Origin: Streptomyces sp. NRRL B-24484
Lineage (GTDB): Bacteria > Actinomycetota > Actinomycetes > Streptomycetales > Streptomycetaceae
Assembly (NCBI RefSeq): GCF_000717715.1
Contig: NZ_JOAI01000068.1
Coordinates: 1 to 25,830, forward strand
Reading direction: 5' to 3'
DNA: 25,830 bases
Shown here: positions 6,891 to 15,033 of the stretch, in pieces
How positions within the stretch are numbered: position 1 is the first letter of the stretch
Layout of the letters: every line of letters starts with the position of its first letter
Made by a program: the position numbers and the translations under genes
The notes under the pieces: generated by a model
Databases searched by the model: none
Told to the model about the DNA's origin: nothing
Seen by the model: only the letters and a program-made list of their open reading frames with translations

Positions 6891-8851
6891 GCGCGCGGCC
6901 GGCCGCCCCGGTCGAGTTCGCCACACTGGCCCTGGACGGGGAACTCGGCCGAGGGGGCCAGGGATCGGTCCACCGGGTGCGCAACAGGCGCATCAACGAG
7001 TCGGCGGCCGACGGCGGCTGGGAGGTCGTCTACAAGGAGTACGGCCCCGCGGTGCTGCCGCAGGTGGACGCCGCCGCGCTGGCCGCCGCGGTCGCGCTGC
7101 CCGGGCGGCTGACCGGCGAACAGGGGCGCTGGCTCTGCGAGAAGACCGCCTGGCCGGCCGCAGTGGTCCGGCGCGGCGGACAGACGTGCGGGTTCCTGAT
7201 GCGGGCCGTCCCCGACCGCTTCCGCTTCACGCTCCGGACCCTGGCGGCCGGCAACCAGGGCTCGCCCCGGCTCGCCACCCTGGAGTACCTCCTCAACGAG
7301 GACGCCTACGTCGCCGGGATCGGACTGACCGTCACCGACCGGGACCGGCTGCTGCTGCTCGCCGACCTCGCGACCACCCTCGACCGGCTGCACCGCTTCG
7401 GCGTCGCCGTCGGCGACCTCTCGCCGAAGAACCTGCTCTTCGCCCTCGCGCCGCAGCCCGAGTGCTTCCTCATCGACTGCGACGCGGCCCGCACCGACCT
7501 TGCGACGGTGCTGCCGCAGGCCGAGACCCCGGACTGGCACGTCCCCGCGGGCGAGGAACGGGCGACCCGGCACAGCGACACCTACAAGCTCGCCCTGCTG
7601 GCCGTCCGCCTCTTCGCCCGCGACCAGAACACGACCGACCCGGCCGCGCTGGCGGCGATCGACCCGGCCCTCGGCGCCTTGGCCCGTGTCTCGCTCGGGA
7701 CGGACCCGGCCGCCCGGCCGACGCCCGCCGCCTGGGCCGAGCAACTGGCCTCGGCGTCCGTCAAGTTGAAGCCGGGCCGCCAGCCGGGAGCCGCCAAGGG
7801 AGCGAAGCCGACCCGGGCAGCCAGGCCGAAGCCGCCGACCGGGCCGGCTGCCCCGCGACCGCGTGTCAACAGCGGGGCAGGTCCGGCGGGTCCGGCAGCG
7901 GCTCGCGCGGGAGTGGGCAGCCCGGCGGCCGGGGTCGGCAAGGTACTCGCCACCGTGGCCGCCGTCGTGGCAGTGCTGCTGTTCGTGGCCCAGCAGGACG
8001 ACTCCCACCCGGCCGACGCCCGCTCGGCCGCCGACAGTCATTCGCTGACGATCAGCCACCCGCCACGCTCCGTGGGGAGTTCGTACCGGACCCCGCAGCC
8101 CGATCCGACCCTCGGCAGCACCCGCCCGAGAACCCCGACCGTGACACCCACGCCCACGCCCACTCCGAGCCCGAGCCCGACCGATCCGGTCGCCACCGCG
8201 GGCGTCGGCGACTGCCTCTTCGACACCGGGACCGGCGGTCACGCCGACCTCACCCCGACCACCTGCACCACCGGGACGTTCAAGGTCGTCCGGATCAACG
8301 AGGGCAGCACCGACCTGGACGGCTGCGCCAACGTGCCCGGCAACGACGAGAGCGTCAGCTCCGAGCGCTACTCGCGGGTCCTCTGCCTCAGTTACCAGAG
8401 TTCCGGCGGGGACTCCTACCACGCCCGCCAGGGCGACTGCGTCTTCGGGCCGAACGGCGCGGGCCCGTGGTCGCTGCTGTCCTGCCGGACCGGCGCCTTC
8501 AAGGTGCTCGCCGTCTACCACGGCACCGGCGACCACTCCAAGTGCGACAGCTGGCCCCACTACAACCAGTGGCGGACCGTCTCCGGCCCCAGGGGCGCCG
8601 ACCGGGACGTCCTGCAGTGCCTGTCCATGGTGTTCCCCGATGACGCGGGCTACGCCACCGTCCGCGAATGCCTGTTCAAGTCGGGCTCCACCTTCACCGA
8701 CGTCGGCAGCTGCGACCGCTCCAACGTCTACGTCACCGGACGCACCAGCACGCCGAACCACCCCGCGTTCTGCGGCCAGGACGCCTCCACCTACTGGCGC
8801 TCCAACGAGTTCCCCGGCCTCGGCTACACCGTCTGCTGGCGCTGGCGCTGA
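6887..8851 (+). CDS. Receptor-like Ser/Thr kinase with triple 4-Cys (LppU-like) ectodomain
   Basis: 654-residue membrane kinase. The kinase domain (about 10-290) has a GRGGQGSV loop at 21-28, Lys50 in VVYKEYG, a catalytic loop GDLSPKNLLF with Asp177/Asn182, and LIDCD at 195-199 where most kinases have DFG. The HRD His-Arg is replaced (AVGD), as in triad-type kinases, but the catalytic Asp, Asn and metal Asp197 remain. A basic Pro-rich linker, one membrane helix (about 353-369) and a Thr-Pro stalk follow. The exterior holds three repeats, each with four Cys: 443/460/480/500, 518/533/553/578 and 595/609/629/650. The second-to-third Cys distance is exactly 20 in all three. They resemble the GDC..C..FKV..C repeats of LppU/SCO3897 lipoproteins. 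GTG at 6887 overlaps the phosphatase stop; the frame upstream of it is spurious. Confidence 0.87.
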   Translation: MSARPAAPVEFATLALDGELGRGGQGSVHRVRNRRINESAADGGWEVVYKEYGPAVLPQVDAAALAAAVALPGRLTGEQGRWLCEKTAWPAAVVRRGGQTCGFLMRAVPDRFRFTLRTLAAGNQGSPRLATLEYLLNEDAYVAGIGLTVTDRDRLLLLADLATTLDRLHRFGVAVGDLSPKNLLFALAPQPECFLIDCDAARTDLATVLPQAETPDWHVPAGEERATRHSDTYKLALLAVRLFARDQNTTDPAALAAIDPALGALARVSLGTDPAARPTPAAWAEQLASASVKLKPGRQPGAAKGAKPTRAARPKPPTGPAAPRPRVNSGAGPAGPAAARAGVGSPAAGVGKVLATVAAVVAVLLFVAQQDDSHPADARSAADSHSLTISHPPRSVGSSYRTPQPDPTLGSTRPRTPTVTPTPTPTPSPSPTDPVATAGVGDCLFDTGTGGHADLTPTTCTTGTFKVVRINEGSTDLDGCANVPGNDESVSSERYSRVLCLSYQSSGGDSYHARQGDCVFGPNGAGPWSLLSCRTGAFKVLAVYHGTGDHSKCDSWPHYNQWRTVSGPRGADRDVLQCLSMVFPDDAGYATVRECLFKSGSTFTDVGSCDRSNVYVTGRTSTPNHPAFCGQDASTYWRSNEFPGLGYTVCWRWR

Positions 8852-8906
8852 CCCCGCCGCGCGGCGACCGATCCACCATCCCACCCACCAAGTTGAAGGA
8901 TCCGAC

Positions 8907-9134
8907 ATGGCATACCGCTACCGGTGCGGCGAGTGCGGCTTCAAGACCTCCTGGGGCACCGAGTCCCAGGGCGAGCGGGCGCAGATCGCGCACTACACCG
9001 ACCGCCACCCCGGCCTGCACCCCGGCGGAACGGTCGAGGCCAACACCAAGAACCCGGAGGGCGGCATCGGCTGCCTCGGCGTCCTCGCCGTGCTGGTCCT
9101 GCTGTTCGTCCTCGCCGTCTCGTGCAGCCGATGA
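8907..9134 (+). CDS. Small zinc-finger membrane protein
   Basis: 75-residue protein. It begins MAYRYRCGECGFK and carries His-x4-His (HYTDRH) about 20 residues later, so C-x2-C...H-x4-H could bind one zinc ion. Residues about 54-72 form a single membrane helix (GCLGVLAVLVLLFVLAV) ending at a Cys-Ser-Arg tail. With no signal sequence, the finger is probably cytoplasmic. GAAGGA at 8895-8900 is a good ribosome-binding site for this ATG. It lies 55 bp after the kinase gene and just before the PknH-like gene, so it is probably in the same operon. I know no function; it may be an adaptor or sensor partner of the kinase. Confidence 0.75.
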   Translation: MAYRYRCGECGFKTSWGTESQGERAQIAHYTDRHPGLHPGGTVEANTKNPEGGIGCLGVLAVLVLLFVLAVSCSR

Positions 9135-9171
9135 ACGGCGCCGACCCGAACACCGCGACCAGGAGGACGTC

Positions 9172-10047
9172 ATGACGAAGCACTACTGGAACCAGGACCC
9201 GGCCGCACCGGCGCCGCCCGCCTGGCAGCAGACGCCACGCGCGGTGCCGCCCCAGCTCGGCCGCGGCGGCGGCGCCGTACCGCCCGTGCCCGTGCAACCG
9301 GCTACCGGGCCGGGCGCGCAGCCGCCGGCCGCGTCGGTGACACCGCCCGGGACGCGGGCAGCGCGCCGGGGAGTCGGGATGCTGCGCCACTGGCGCCTGC
9401 TGGTGGCCGCGGTGGTGCCCTGCCTCCTGCTGGCCGGCATCGGGTGGTGGTTCTGGCCGCAACAGCCGACGGGCCTCCCGCCGCACATCGCCGAGGGGAC
9501 CGTCCAGGCGGACCTGCTCAGCGCCGACGGCGTCAGCAAGCTGGCCGGAACGACGGTGGTGGCCGGGCCCCAGTCGAACCGGCCGCACGCCCCGCTCGCC
9601 GTGACCCCGTCGGAGTGCGCTGTCGCCGCCGGACCGACGACGCAGTCGGCCTACGGGCAGGCGTGGAAGGCGTTCCTGTCGGCGACCTACCAGGACGCCG
9701 CAGGCTCGGGCAGCTACACCGTCAACCAGGTGATCGGCGTGTTCCCGGACAGCAAGAAGGCGGCCGCAGCCTTCCGCACGCTCACCGACGGCCTCACCAA
9801 GTGCCCGTCCTCGACGCTCACCGACCAGGCCGGACGCACGTCGAAGTGGGCCTACGCGGCGCACCCCGCCACCGAGGTCGCGGTGGCGTGGACCGCGACG
9901 CAGGGCGGCACTGCCAACTGGGCCTGCTACCACCAGGCCCGGGTGAAGGGCGCCAGCCTGATACAGGCCTCCGTCTGCCAGGCCGGTGACGGCGAGCCCA
10001 CCGTCTCCGTGATCGCCGACGAGCTCACCGGCAAGGTGACCGGATGA
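9172..10047 (+). CDS. Membrane protein with PknH-like extracellular sensor domain
   Basis: 291 residues. The cytoplasmic N-terminus (1-75) is Pro/Gly-rich, with a basic TRAARRGVGMLRHWR just before a single membrane helix at about 77-95. The exterior domain (about 100-290) has four Cys at 149, 211, 252 and 269 and the sequence style of the PknH_C sensor domain: a TPSECA motif, a VIGVFPDSKKAAAAFRTL helix, KCPSS, and a closing NWACYH..ASVCQ. In mycobacteria this domain is the sensor of a Ser/Thr kinase; here it is a separate polypeptide next to a receptor kinase, which suggests a co-receptor. AGGAGG at 9161-9166 sets the ATG. Its stop overlaps the nuclease ATG (ATGA). Confidence 0.82.
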   Translation: MTKHYWNQDPAAPAPPAWQQTPRAVPPQLGRGGGAVPPVPVQPATGPGAQPPAASVTPPGTRAARRGVGMLRHWRLLVAAVVPCLLLAGIGWWFWPQQPTGLPPHIAEGTVQADLLSADGVSKLAGTTVVAGPQSNRPHAPLAVTPSECAVAAGPTTQSAYGQAWKAFLSATYQDAAGSGSYTVNQVIGVFPDSKKAAAAFRTLTDGLTKCPSSTLTDQAGRTSKWAYAAHPATEVAVAWTATQGGTANWACYHQARVKGASLIQASVCQAGDGEPTVSVIADELTGKVTG

Positions 10048-11870
10048 CCGCGCCTTCGCGCACGGCGGCCGCGCGCCGCCGGCGGACGCTGCCCCGGATC
10101 CTGCACCTCGTGCTGATGGCGCTCCTGGCACCGATCGTTGCCGCGGGAGCGCAGACGATCACGGCGACCGATGCCGTGGCGGTGACGGCGCAGGCGGGCA
10201 CGCTCGCCCCCGTTCCGCTGGTGGCGCCCCGGGGTTTCGAGGCCGCCCTGGCGACCCTGCTGGCGGAGGTCGAGGACGCGAACCGGCAGGCGGCGGAGCT
10301 GGCGCAGCAGGGGAAGGACGTGGTCGCCGAGGCGGAGCGGATCACGAAGGAGTCCGCAGCCGTTCGCGACAGCAAGGCGGCGCTCAACGCCAGGGTCGCC
10401 GCGGTGAACCAGGAGATCAGCGGCCACGACGAGCGTGCGAAGGCCCTGGAGGGTGAGATCGCCGCCCACAACGCCAAGCCGAACACGTTCCAGATGCCCG
10501 CGCAGGCGGCCGCGGCCGCTGCCTTCGACGCCGAGGCGCGCCAACTGAAGGCCGAGCGGGACCAGGAAAACGCCGTGGAGGACAAGATCCAGGGCGAGGA
10601 GAGCCAGATCCGGCAGGAGGCCTCCCAGGTCGACGCCAGGTCCTCCCAGCTCGACGCCGCCTCCAAGGCCAATGACTCGAAGGCCTCCGCTCTCAAGACG
10701 AAGGAACAGCAGCTCCAGTCCCGGGGCCAGCAACTGCTCGCGCAGATGGCGCAGGCGATCCAGAGCTTCTCCTCCGTTCCGTCGAACCCGGCGGCCGCCA
10801 TGGACCAGGGCGGTGACGCGCCCGCTCCGGCCCCGCAAGCCGGCAACCGGTCGGCCGGCCAGGACGAGGACACCGGCGACAGTCCTTACCGGCAGCCCCG
10901 GGCCGCTGCGCTGACGCAGTACGCGAAGCAGCACGGCACCACCGTCGACGCACGCCCGGGCACGGCGTACCTGACGCCCGACGCCGTCCGGCGGCTCTCC
11001 CCCGCGCAGGCAGCCACCCTCGGCAGCCCGGCCGTCAGCTACGACGGGCTGGTCCGCAGGCCCAACGGCCACTACACGGCGCTACGGGTGCAGATGCCGT
11101 CCACCGCCACTGCCACCGGTGCGGCCCCGGCACCGGCCCCGGTGCCGGACGCCTTCGACTCCGGAGGGCTCGTCACCCATCGCAACGGTGAAGCGCTGGC
11201 CATCGACGGAATCACGACGCTGCAGGAGTCATCCCTCCTGGCCGCGCCGGGCCCCGCCAACCCGCCGCCGGCCGCGTCGGGCAGAGCCGACTGCCTGACC
11301 CGCCCCAAGGGCAGGCCGAGCGGCGGCGGATGGATCCTCAACACCGACAAGCCGGTGCCCAGCCGCAACAAGACCGCGACCGCTCCCTCCACGGTCAGGA
11401 CCGCGCCCTTCAGGGCCGAGAAGGCGGAAGCCTGCCTGACGAGCCCGCTGGGCGATGGGACTCCGGCGGACGGCGACATCGCCGGCTGGGAGGACGCGAA
11501 GCTCCGGTCCGCCTACGGCTCCCTCGCCCGCTGCCACCTGATCGCCAACATCCTCGGGGGACGGGGAAGCAACCAGGGCGACTGGAACAATCTCGTCCCG
11601 TGCTACCAGCAGGGGCTGAACACCAAGGGCATCAGCATGGTGCGGTACGAGAAGCGGGTCCGGGAGGAGGTTAAGCAACTGGGCCAGGGGAGCGGCTTCG
11701 CCGTCCACTACGAGGTGACACCCCACTACCTCCATGATGACAGCACCATCCCCACCGCGGTCACCATGACCGCCCGGGTCGAACTGCCCAACGGCGCCTC
11801 ATGGCCCGTCTTCTACGAGATCGAGCTGGAGAACACCCCCGACGGCGGCGGCCCCAACCTGGGCAACTGA
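10044..11870 (+). CDS. Exported coiled-coil DNA/RNA non-specific endonuclease
   Basis: 608-residue secreted protein. A basic N-terminus and hydrophobic segment (about 18-37) form a signal peptide or membrane anchor. A long, charged coiled-coil covers about 68-245 (Glu/Gln/Lys/Ala-rich). A Pro/Ala-rich middle follows, and the nuclease domain takes up about 410-608. The catalytic motif is RCHLIANILGG with His498, followed by GDWNNLVPCYQ, MVRYEKRV and a VHYEVTPHYL strand. This matches DNA/RNA non-specific endonucleases of the toxin-associated Endonuclea_NS_2 type, where RGHLI..NNLVP is usual; Cys replaces the Gly here, as in related exported actinobacterial nucleases. Translation is coupled to the sensor gene through ATGA. 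The layout of export signal, stalk and C-terminal nuclease resembles a polymorphic toxin. Confidence 0.82.
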   Translation: MTAPSRTAAARRRRTLPRILHLVLMALLAPIVAAGAQTITATDAVAVTAQAGTLAPVPLVAPRGFEAALATLLAEVEDANRQAAELAQQGKDVVAEAERITKESAAVRDSKAALNARVAAVNQEISGHDERAKALEGEIAAHNAKPNTFQMPAQAAAAAAFDAEARQLKAERDQENAVEDKIQGEESQIRQEASQVDARSSQLDAASKANDSKASALKTKEQQLQSRGQQLLAQMAQAIQSFSSVPSNPAAAMDQGGDAPAPAPQAGNRSAGQDEDTGDSPYRQPRAAALTQYAKQHGTTVDARPGTAYLTPDAVRRLSPAQAATLGSPAVSYDGLVRRPNGHYTALRVQMPSTATATGAAPAPAPVPDAFDSGGLVTHRNGEALAIDGITTLQESSLLAAPGPANPPPAASGRADCLTRPKGRPSGGGWILNTDKPVPSRNKTATAPSTVRTAPFRAEKAEACLTSPLGDGTPADGDIAGWEDAKLRSAYGSLARCHLIANILGGRGSNQGDWNNLVPCYQQGLNTKGISMVRYEKRVREEVKQLGQGSGFAVHYEVTPHYLHDDSTIPTAVTMTARVELPNGASWPVFYEIELENTPDGGGPNLGN

Positions 11871-11894
11871 CACCGTCATCGACCGGAGGTCCAC

Positions 11895-12932
11895 ATGCTG
11901 CGCACCACCCCGAAGCGGCCGGAGTCCATCGTGGCGGTCTTCCCCGCGCTGGGGCCGCTGGCCCGCACAGCGGTCCGGCTGCACCCGAGGCCCGGATCGC
12001 CGTTCCCCGAGGAGAGCTCGGTGGGAGGCCCCCTGCTGTGGCCCGCAGCCGAACCCTGGCCGCACTGTGAGGGCACGCACCGGGTGCCGGACGTGCTGCC
12101 AGCGACGTCCCCGGAGGACGTCCGGCTGCAACGGGACATCCAGGCAGCCGCTATGAACCGGCCGCCGGACGAGCGCGGCTACACCCCTCGGGAGCGCGCC
12201 GCGATGGCCCGGATCGCCACCGGCCACCCGGGTCCCGAGGGGCCCGTCGCGATGCTGGCCGTGGCCCAGCTGTATCTCCGCGACATCGCCGTCCTGCGCC
12301 CGCCCGCGGACGCGGACCTGCTCCAGGTCCTGTGGTGCCCCTTCGACCACCCCGGGCAGAACATGCCCAGGACCGAGCTGTTCTGGCGCGCCGCCGCCGC
12401 TGTCGGCGACGTCCTCGCCGCGCCCCCGCTGCCATCCGTGCTCCAGGACGAGGGCTACCTGCCGCAGCCGTGCCGACTCGCTCCCGAACAGGTCACCGAG
12501 TATCCCCTGTCTGCGGAACTCGACCCTGGGTTGCGGGCACGGATCCGAGCCTGGAGCGCCCTGCAGAAGAACGACACGGCACCGGGAAGCACCTACGACG
12601 GCGCGGAGGACAGGTACTACGACCGGGAGCTGTCCGTCGCCCCCGGCTGGAAGGTGGGCGGATGGGCACCCTGGAGCTTCACCGATCCCGTCCCCCGGCA
12701 CTGCCGTGCCTGTGGCAGCGAGATGGAGCCGATGCTGACCATCGCCACAACGGAGTGGAACGAGAACGTCCGCAGCTGGATCCCCGTCGAGGACCGGGAC
12801 TCCCACCCCGGCGGCCCGGCCCCGTCACCGACACCGACACCGACCATGGTCACCATCGGGGACGGGTACAACCTGCAGATCTACGCCTGCCCGCTGGCGC
12901 CGCAGCACCCGCACACCGCATCCGTGCAGTGA
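11895..12932 (+). CDS. YwqG/DUF1963-like protein, possible immunity or accessory protein
   Basis: 345-residue cytoplasmic protein without a signal peptide. Visible landmarks are GGPLLWPAAEPWPHCE near the N-terminus, VLWCPFDH in the middle, WKVGGWAPWSFTDP, a CRACGSEMEPMLTIATTEW knuckle with C-x2-C, and a C-terminal TIGDGYNLQIYACP. These are characteristic of the YwqG/DUF1963 group, whose members often sit beside toxins and are suspected of immunity or regulatory roles. GGAGG at 11884-11888 supports the ATG, and only 24 bp separate it from the nuclease stop, so it is likely the last gene of the operon. An immunity role against the nuclease is inference from position only. Confidence 0.75.
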   Translation: MLRTTPKRPESIVAVFPALGPLARTAVRLHPRPGSPFPEESSVGGPLLWPAAEPWPHCEGTHRVPDVLPATSPEDVRLQRDIQAAAMNRPPDERGYTPRERAAMARIATGHPGPEGPVAMLAVAQLYLRDIAVLRPPADADLLQVLWCPFDHPGQNMPRTELFWRAAAAVGDVLAAPPLPSVLQDEGYLPQPCRLAPEQVTEYPLSAELDPGLRARIRAWSALQKNDTAPGSTYDGAEDRYYDRELSVAPGWKVGGWAPWSFTDPVPRHCRACGSEMEPMLTIATTEWNENVRSWIPVEDRDSHPGGPAPSPTPTPTMVTIGDGYNLQIYACPLAPQHPHTASVQ

Positions 12933-13316
12933 CCGACCGCGCAGCCTCACCGGCATCACCGGAGTTGAGCCGGAGCCCGATCTCGTGACCGAAGCCAGCG
13001 GCCGCGCGGACGCGTTCGGCGACGTCCCCGGTGGCGTTCTCGGCGCAGTGCGTGCCGGGGGGCGGTGTCGTGGTCGGGGCCGTGGCGCTCGGCGCGCCCG
13101 GGCAGTGTGTTCGCGTACGCGCTGCCGCTCGGCGCGGATGTCGGCCGCGGTGGCGAAGGCGGTCTCGTCGCCGACGTCGGCGTGCCGGTCGGCGATGCGC
13201 TCGCCGTCGCGGGCCTGTTCCAGGACCTGCTGGACGTTCCCGCGCTCGGCGGCGGGCCGGCTCTGCCGGGCCGGACGCCTCCCGACCCGGCAGGCGGTCC
13301 TGCCGGTCGGTCGGCG
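12933..13316 (-). pseudogene. Decayed coding region, unidentified helical protein
   Basis: No intact gene lies here, but the minus strand keeps a protein-like composition, with segments such as VQQVLEQARDGERIADRH (about 13200-13250) and AFATAADIRAERQRVREH (about 13115-13170). These continue in the same frame as the HNH remnant upstream. A different minus frame near 12950-13030 reads GDVAERVRAAAGFGHEIG. No family was recognised. The pieces look like an old gene in decay. Confidence 0.4.
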
Positions 13317-13553
13317 TGTGAGGGTTTCGGTGAGCGGCTCGTTGGGGCAGTCGGCGGTCAGCCGGTGCAGCGAGTCGGCCTCGGCCCGGTCGACGCTCAG
13401 GCCCCAACGGGTCTTGATCGCGGCCCAGTCGGCGAGGTGGGTGCAGCGGTACTCGGTGGCGGGCGGGAGCCGGTCGGTGACGTCCCTGTCGGCCTTGGAC
13501 CGGTTGGAGCGGGCGGAGACGGCGATCAGCGCGCGAGGCTCGTCCAGGTCGTT
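13317..13553 (-). pseudogene. HNH endonuclease-family remnant (C-terminal part)
   Basis: The minus strand encodes DLDEPRALIAVSARSNRSKA, then DRDVTDRLPP, EYRCTHLADWAAIKTRWGLS and TADCPN. This series is the C-terminal half of the actinobacterial secreted HNH endonuclease (DUF1524-like) family, including the Asn-containing part of the HNH fold and the YRC..W...K..W segment. The upstream half, with the DHVVAL metal-binding His, is missing: sequence before 13553 belongs to something else. The frame also reads past the normal C-terminus. It is therefore a non-functional fragment. Confidence 0.65.
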
Positions 13554-13750
13554 ACCAGCAGCCGGGCCCGGGAGGCCGGCGCGAGAAAGAACGGGTGCTC
13601 GACCGGCGGCAGCAACCGCAGCCGGCCGGCGCTCTCCGCGAGGCCGAACGCCAGGGCGCCGGAGACCCACAGCACCGTCACCCCGGCTGTCGCCGCGAGC
13701 CGCAGCGACAGTGCTCCGCCGGCCAGCGTGTGGACGCCGAGCGGGCCCGG
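13553..13750 (-). pseudogene. Membrane protein fragment
   Basis: About 65 codons on the minus strand read as a hydrophobic helix (AATAGVTVLWVSGALAFGLA) followed by a loop LRLLPPVEHPFFLAPASRA. It has no start, and the frame beyond either side is not coherent. It is wedged between the amidase and HNH remnants. The parent family was not recognised. Confidence 0.4.
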
Positions 13751-13785
13751 CACGTCAGGGCCGGGCCCGCCCGAACAGCCGATGC

Positions 13786-13965
13786 CCCCCGCGCGCGGCG
13801 GTGCATGCTGTCGTACTGGATCTCCCGCACGATCTCCGCCGCATCGCCGGGGCCGTGGTCGTTGGGATCGGCACTGTGGTGCACGAACACCGCACGCACC
13901 ACCTCGTCGAACACCAGCCGCCCCGCCGCGGGCACCGCACCCCACCCGGCCCGGGACACCACCGG
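13786..13965 (-). pseudogene. Peptidoglycan-recognition (PGRP/amidase_2) remnant
   Basis: The minus strand reads VVSRAGWGA, then a segment ending VRAVFVHHSADPND, then EIVREIQYDSMHRRARG. This is the start of an N-acetylmuramoyl-L-alanine amidase/PGRP domain: R-x-x-W/G-A, the zinc-binding His in VHHS/T, and the I-R-x-I-Q-x-x-H segment. The usual WxDIGYNF and everything after it is absent, so the catalytic domain is cut off. It lies immediately downstream (minus direction) of the SDR gene. Confidence 0.65.
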
Positions 13966-13990
13966 AACCGGGGTCGCGGGTGCTGTGGGA

Positions 13991-14851
13991 TCAGGCGGCC
14001 GGGAAGTCGGTCGCGCGGGCGCCGGCGGCAGCGGCGTCGAGGTCGGCCCGCAGCGCGTCGACCTTCGCGGTCGCGAAGGCGAGGGCGTCCGATCCCAGCA
14101 CCTGCCGCAACGGGCTCTCGTCGTTCGTGGCGTAGCGGATGATCTCCGCGGCTCCCCTGACAGGGTCGCCGAGCTGACGGCCCTGCAGGTCGAGGTGGTC
14201 CGCGACCATGGCGCGGAGCTTCGGGTAGTGCTCACTGGTCCGGGAGGGCAGGGTCAGCGAGTGGGCACTGAGGAAGTCGGTTCGGAAGTAACCGGGTTCG
14301 ACGAGGGTGACCTTGATCCCGAAGTCCGCCACCTCATCGGCCAGCGCCTCGGTCAGTCCCTCCAGGGCGAACTTGCCCGCGCAGTACAGGGCCCAGCCGG
14401 GGACTGCGGTGAGGCCGAGCACGGAGGACACGTTGATGATCCGGCCGCCGCGCTGCTCACGCAGCACGGGCAGGGCCGCCCGCAGCACGTTCCACACACC
14501 GACGACCTGGACGTCGAGCATGTCGCGCACTTCTTTGTCGCCGGTCTCCTCGACCGCGGCAAGGAAGCCGTAGCCCGCGTTGTTGACCACCACGTCCAGA
14601 CCGCCGAAACGCTCGACCGCGTGCTCGACCGCGCCCCTGACCTGGGCCTCGTCGGTCAGGTCGACCGGCAGCGGCAGCAGTCGGCCCGTGTCGACGTCCT
14701 CGCCCAGGGCGGCGGTCAGACGCTCGACGGACCGCGTGGTCGCCGCCACGCTCCCGCCACGCGCGAGCAGCTGCCTGACCAGCTCCAGCCCCAGGCCACG
14801 AGAGGTGCCGGTGATGAACCAGGTGCCGGGGGAAACGGTGGTGAGAGCCAT
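13991..14851 (-). CDS. Short-chain dehydrogenase/reductase (SDR)
   Basis: 286-residue NAD(P)-dependent oxidoreductase of the classical SDR family. The cofactor motif TGTSRGLG is at 14-21, NNAG at 90-93, catalytic Ser142/143 in NVSSVLG, and YCAGK gives Tyr156 and Lys160. The substrate is not predictable; the C-terminal half resembles the large actinobacterial group of SDRs acting on small carbonyl compounds. The ATG at 14851 is preceded by AGAGGA (minus strand), so the longer frame to 14920 is not needed. It is transcribed divergently from an XRE regulator 182 bp away, a common regulator-target pair in Streptomyces. Confidence 0.9.
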   Translation of the reverse strand: MALTTVSPGTWFITGTSRGLGLELVRQLLARGGSVAATTRSVERLTAALGEDVDTGRLLPLPVDLTDEAQVRGAVEHAVERFGGLDVVVNNAGYGFLAAVEETGDKEVRDMLDVQVVGVWNVLRAALPVLREQRGGRIINVSSVLGLTAVPGWALYCAGKFALEGLTEALADEVADFGIKVTLVEPGYFRTDFLSAHSLTLPSRTSEHYPKLRAMVADHLDLQGRQLGDPVRGAAEIIRYATNDESPLRQVLGSDALAFATAKVDALRADLDAAAAGARATDFPAA

Positions 14852-15033
14852 GACGATCCTCTGTGTGTCGGGCGATGTCGAGACGGCCGGACCGAGGTGC
14901 CTGATCCGGCGCTGACCCAACTGTGGCCCGCCGCAACCAGCCTGTGGCCGCCATGATCGGCCCTGCGCAACCTAGGACCGACAGTCCCTGCTGACGCGGC
15001 CGTTCCCGCCGCACGCCGACCCATACTGAGGCC
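14852..15033. promoter_or_regulatory. Divergent SDR/XRE promoter region
   Basis: For the XRE gene, CATACT at 15022-15027 is a good -10 match, and the ATG at 15034 falls 7 nt after it, so the transcript is probably leaderless; there is no Shine-Dalgarno sequence before that ATG. A near-repeat, CTGTGGCCCGCCGCAACCAG at 14920-14939 and CTGTGGCCGCC from 14942, lies between the genes and could be a binding site for the XRE regulator. Confidence 0.5.

Noticed and set aside
12985..14142. Long plus-strand frames across the decayed region
   Set aside because: Compositionally random Arg/Ser/Pro. The minus strand carries recognisable HNH, PGRP and SDR sequences here.
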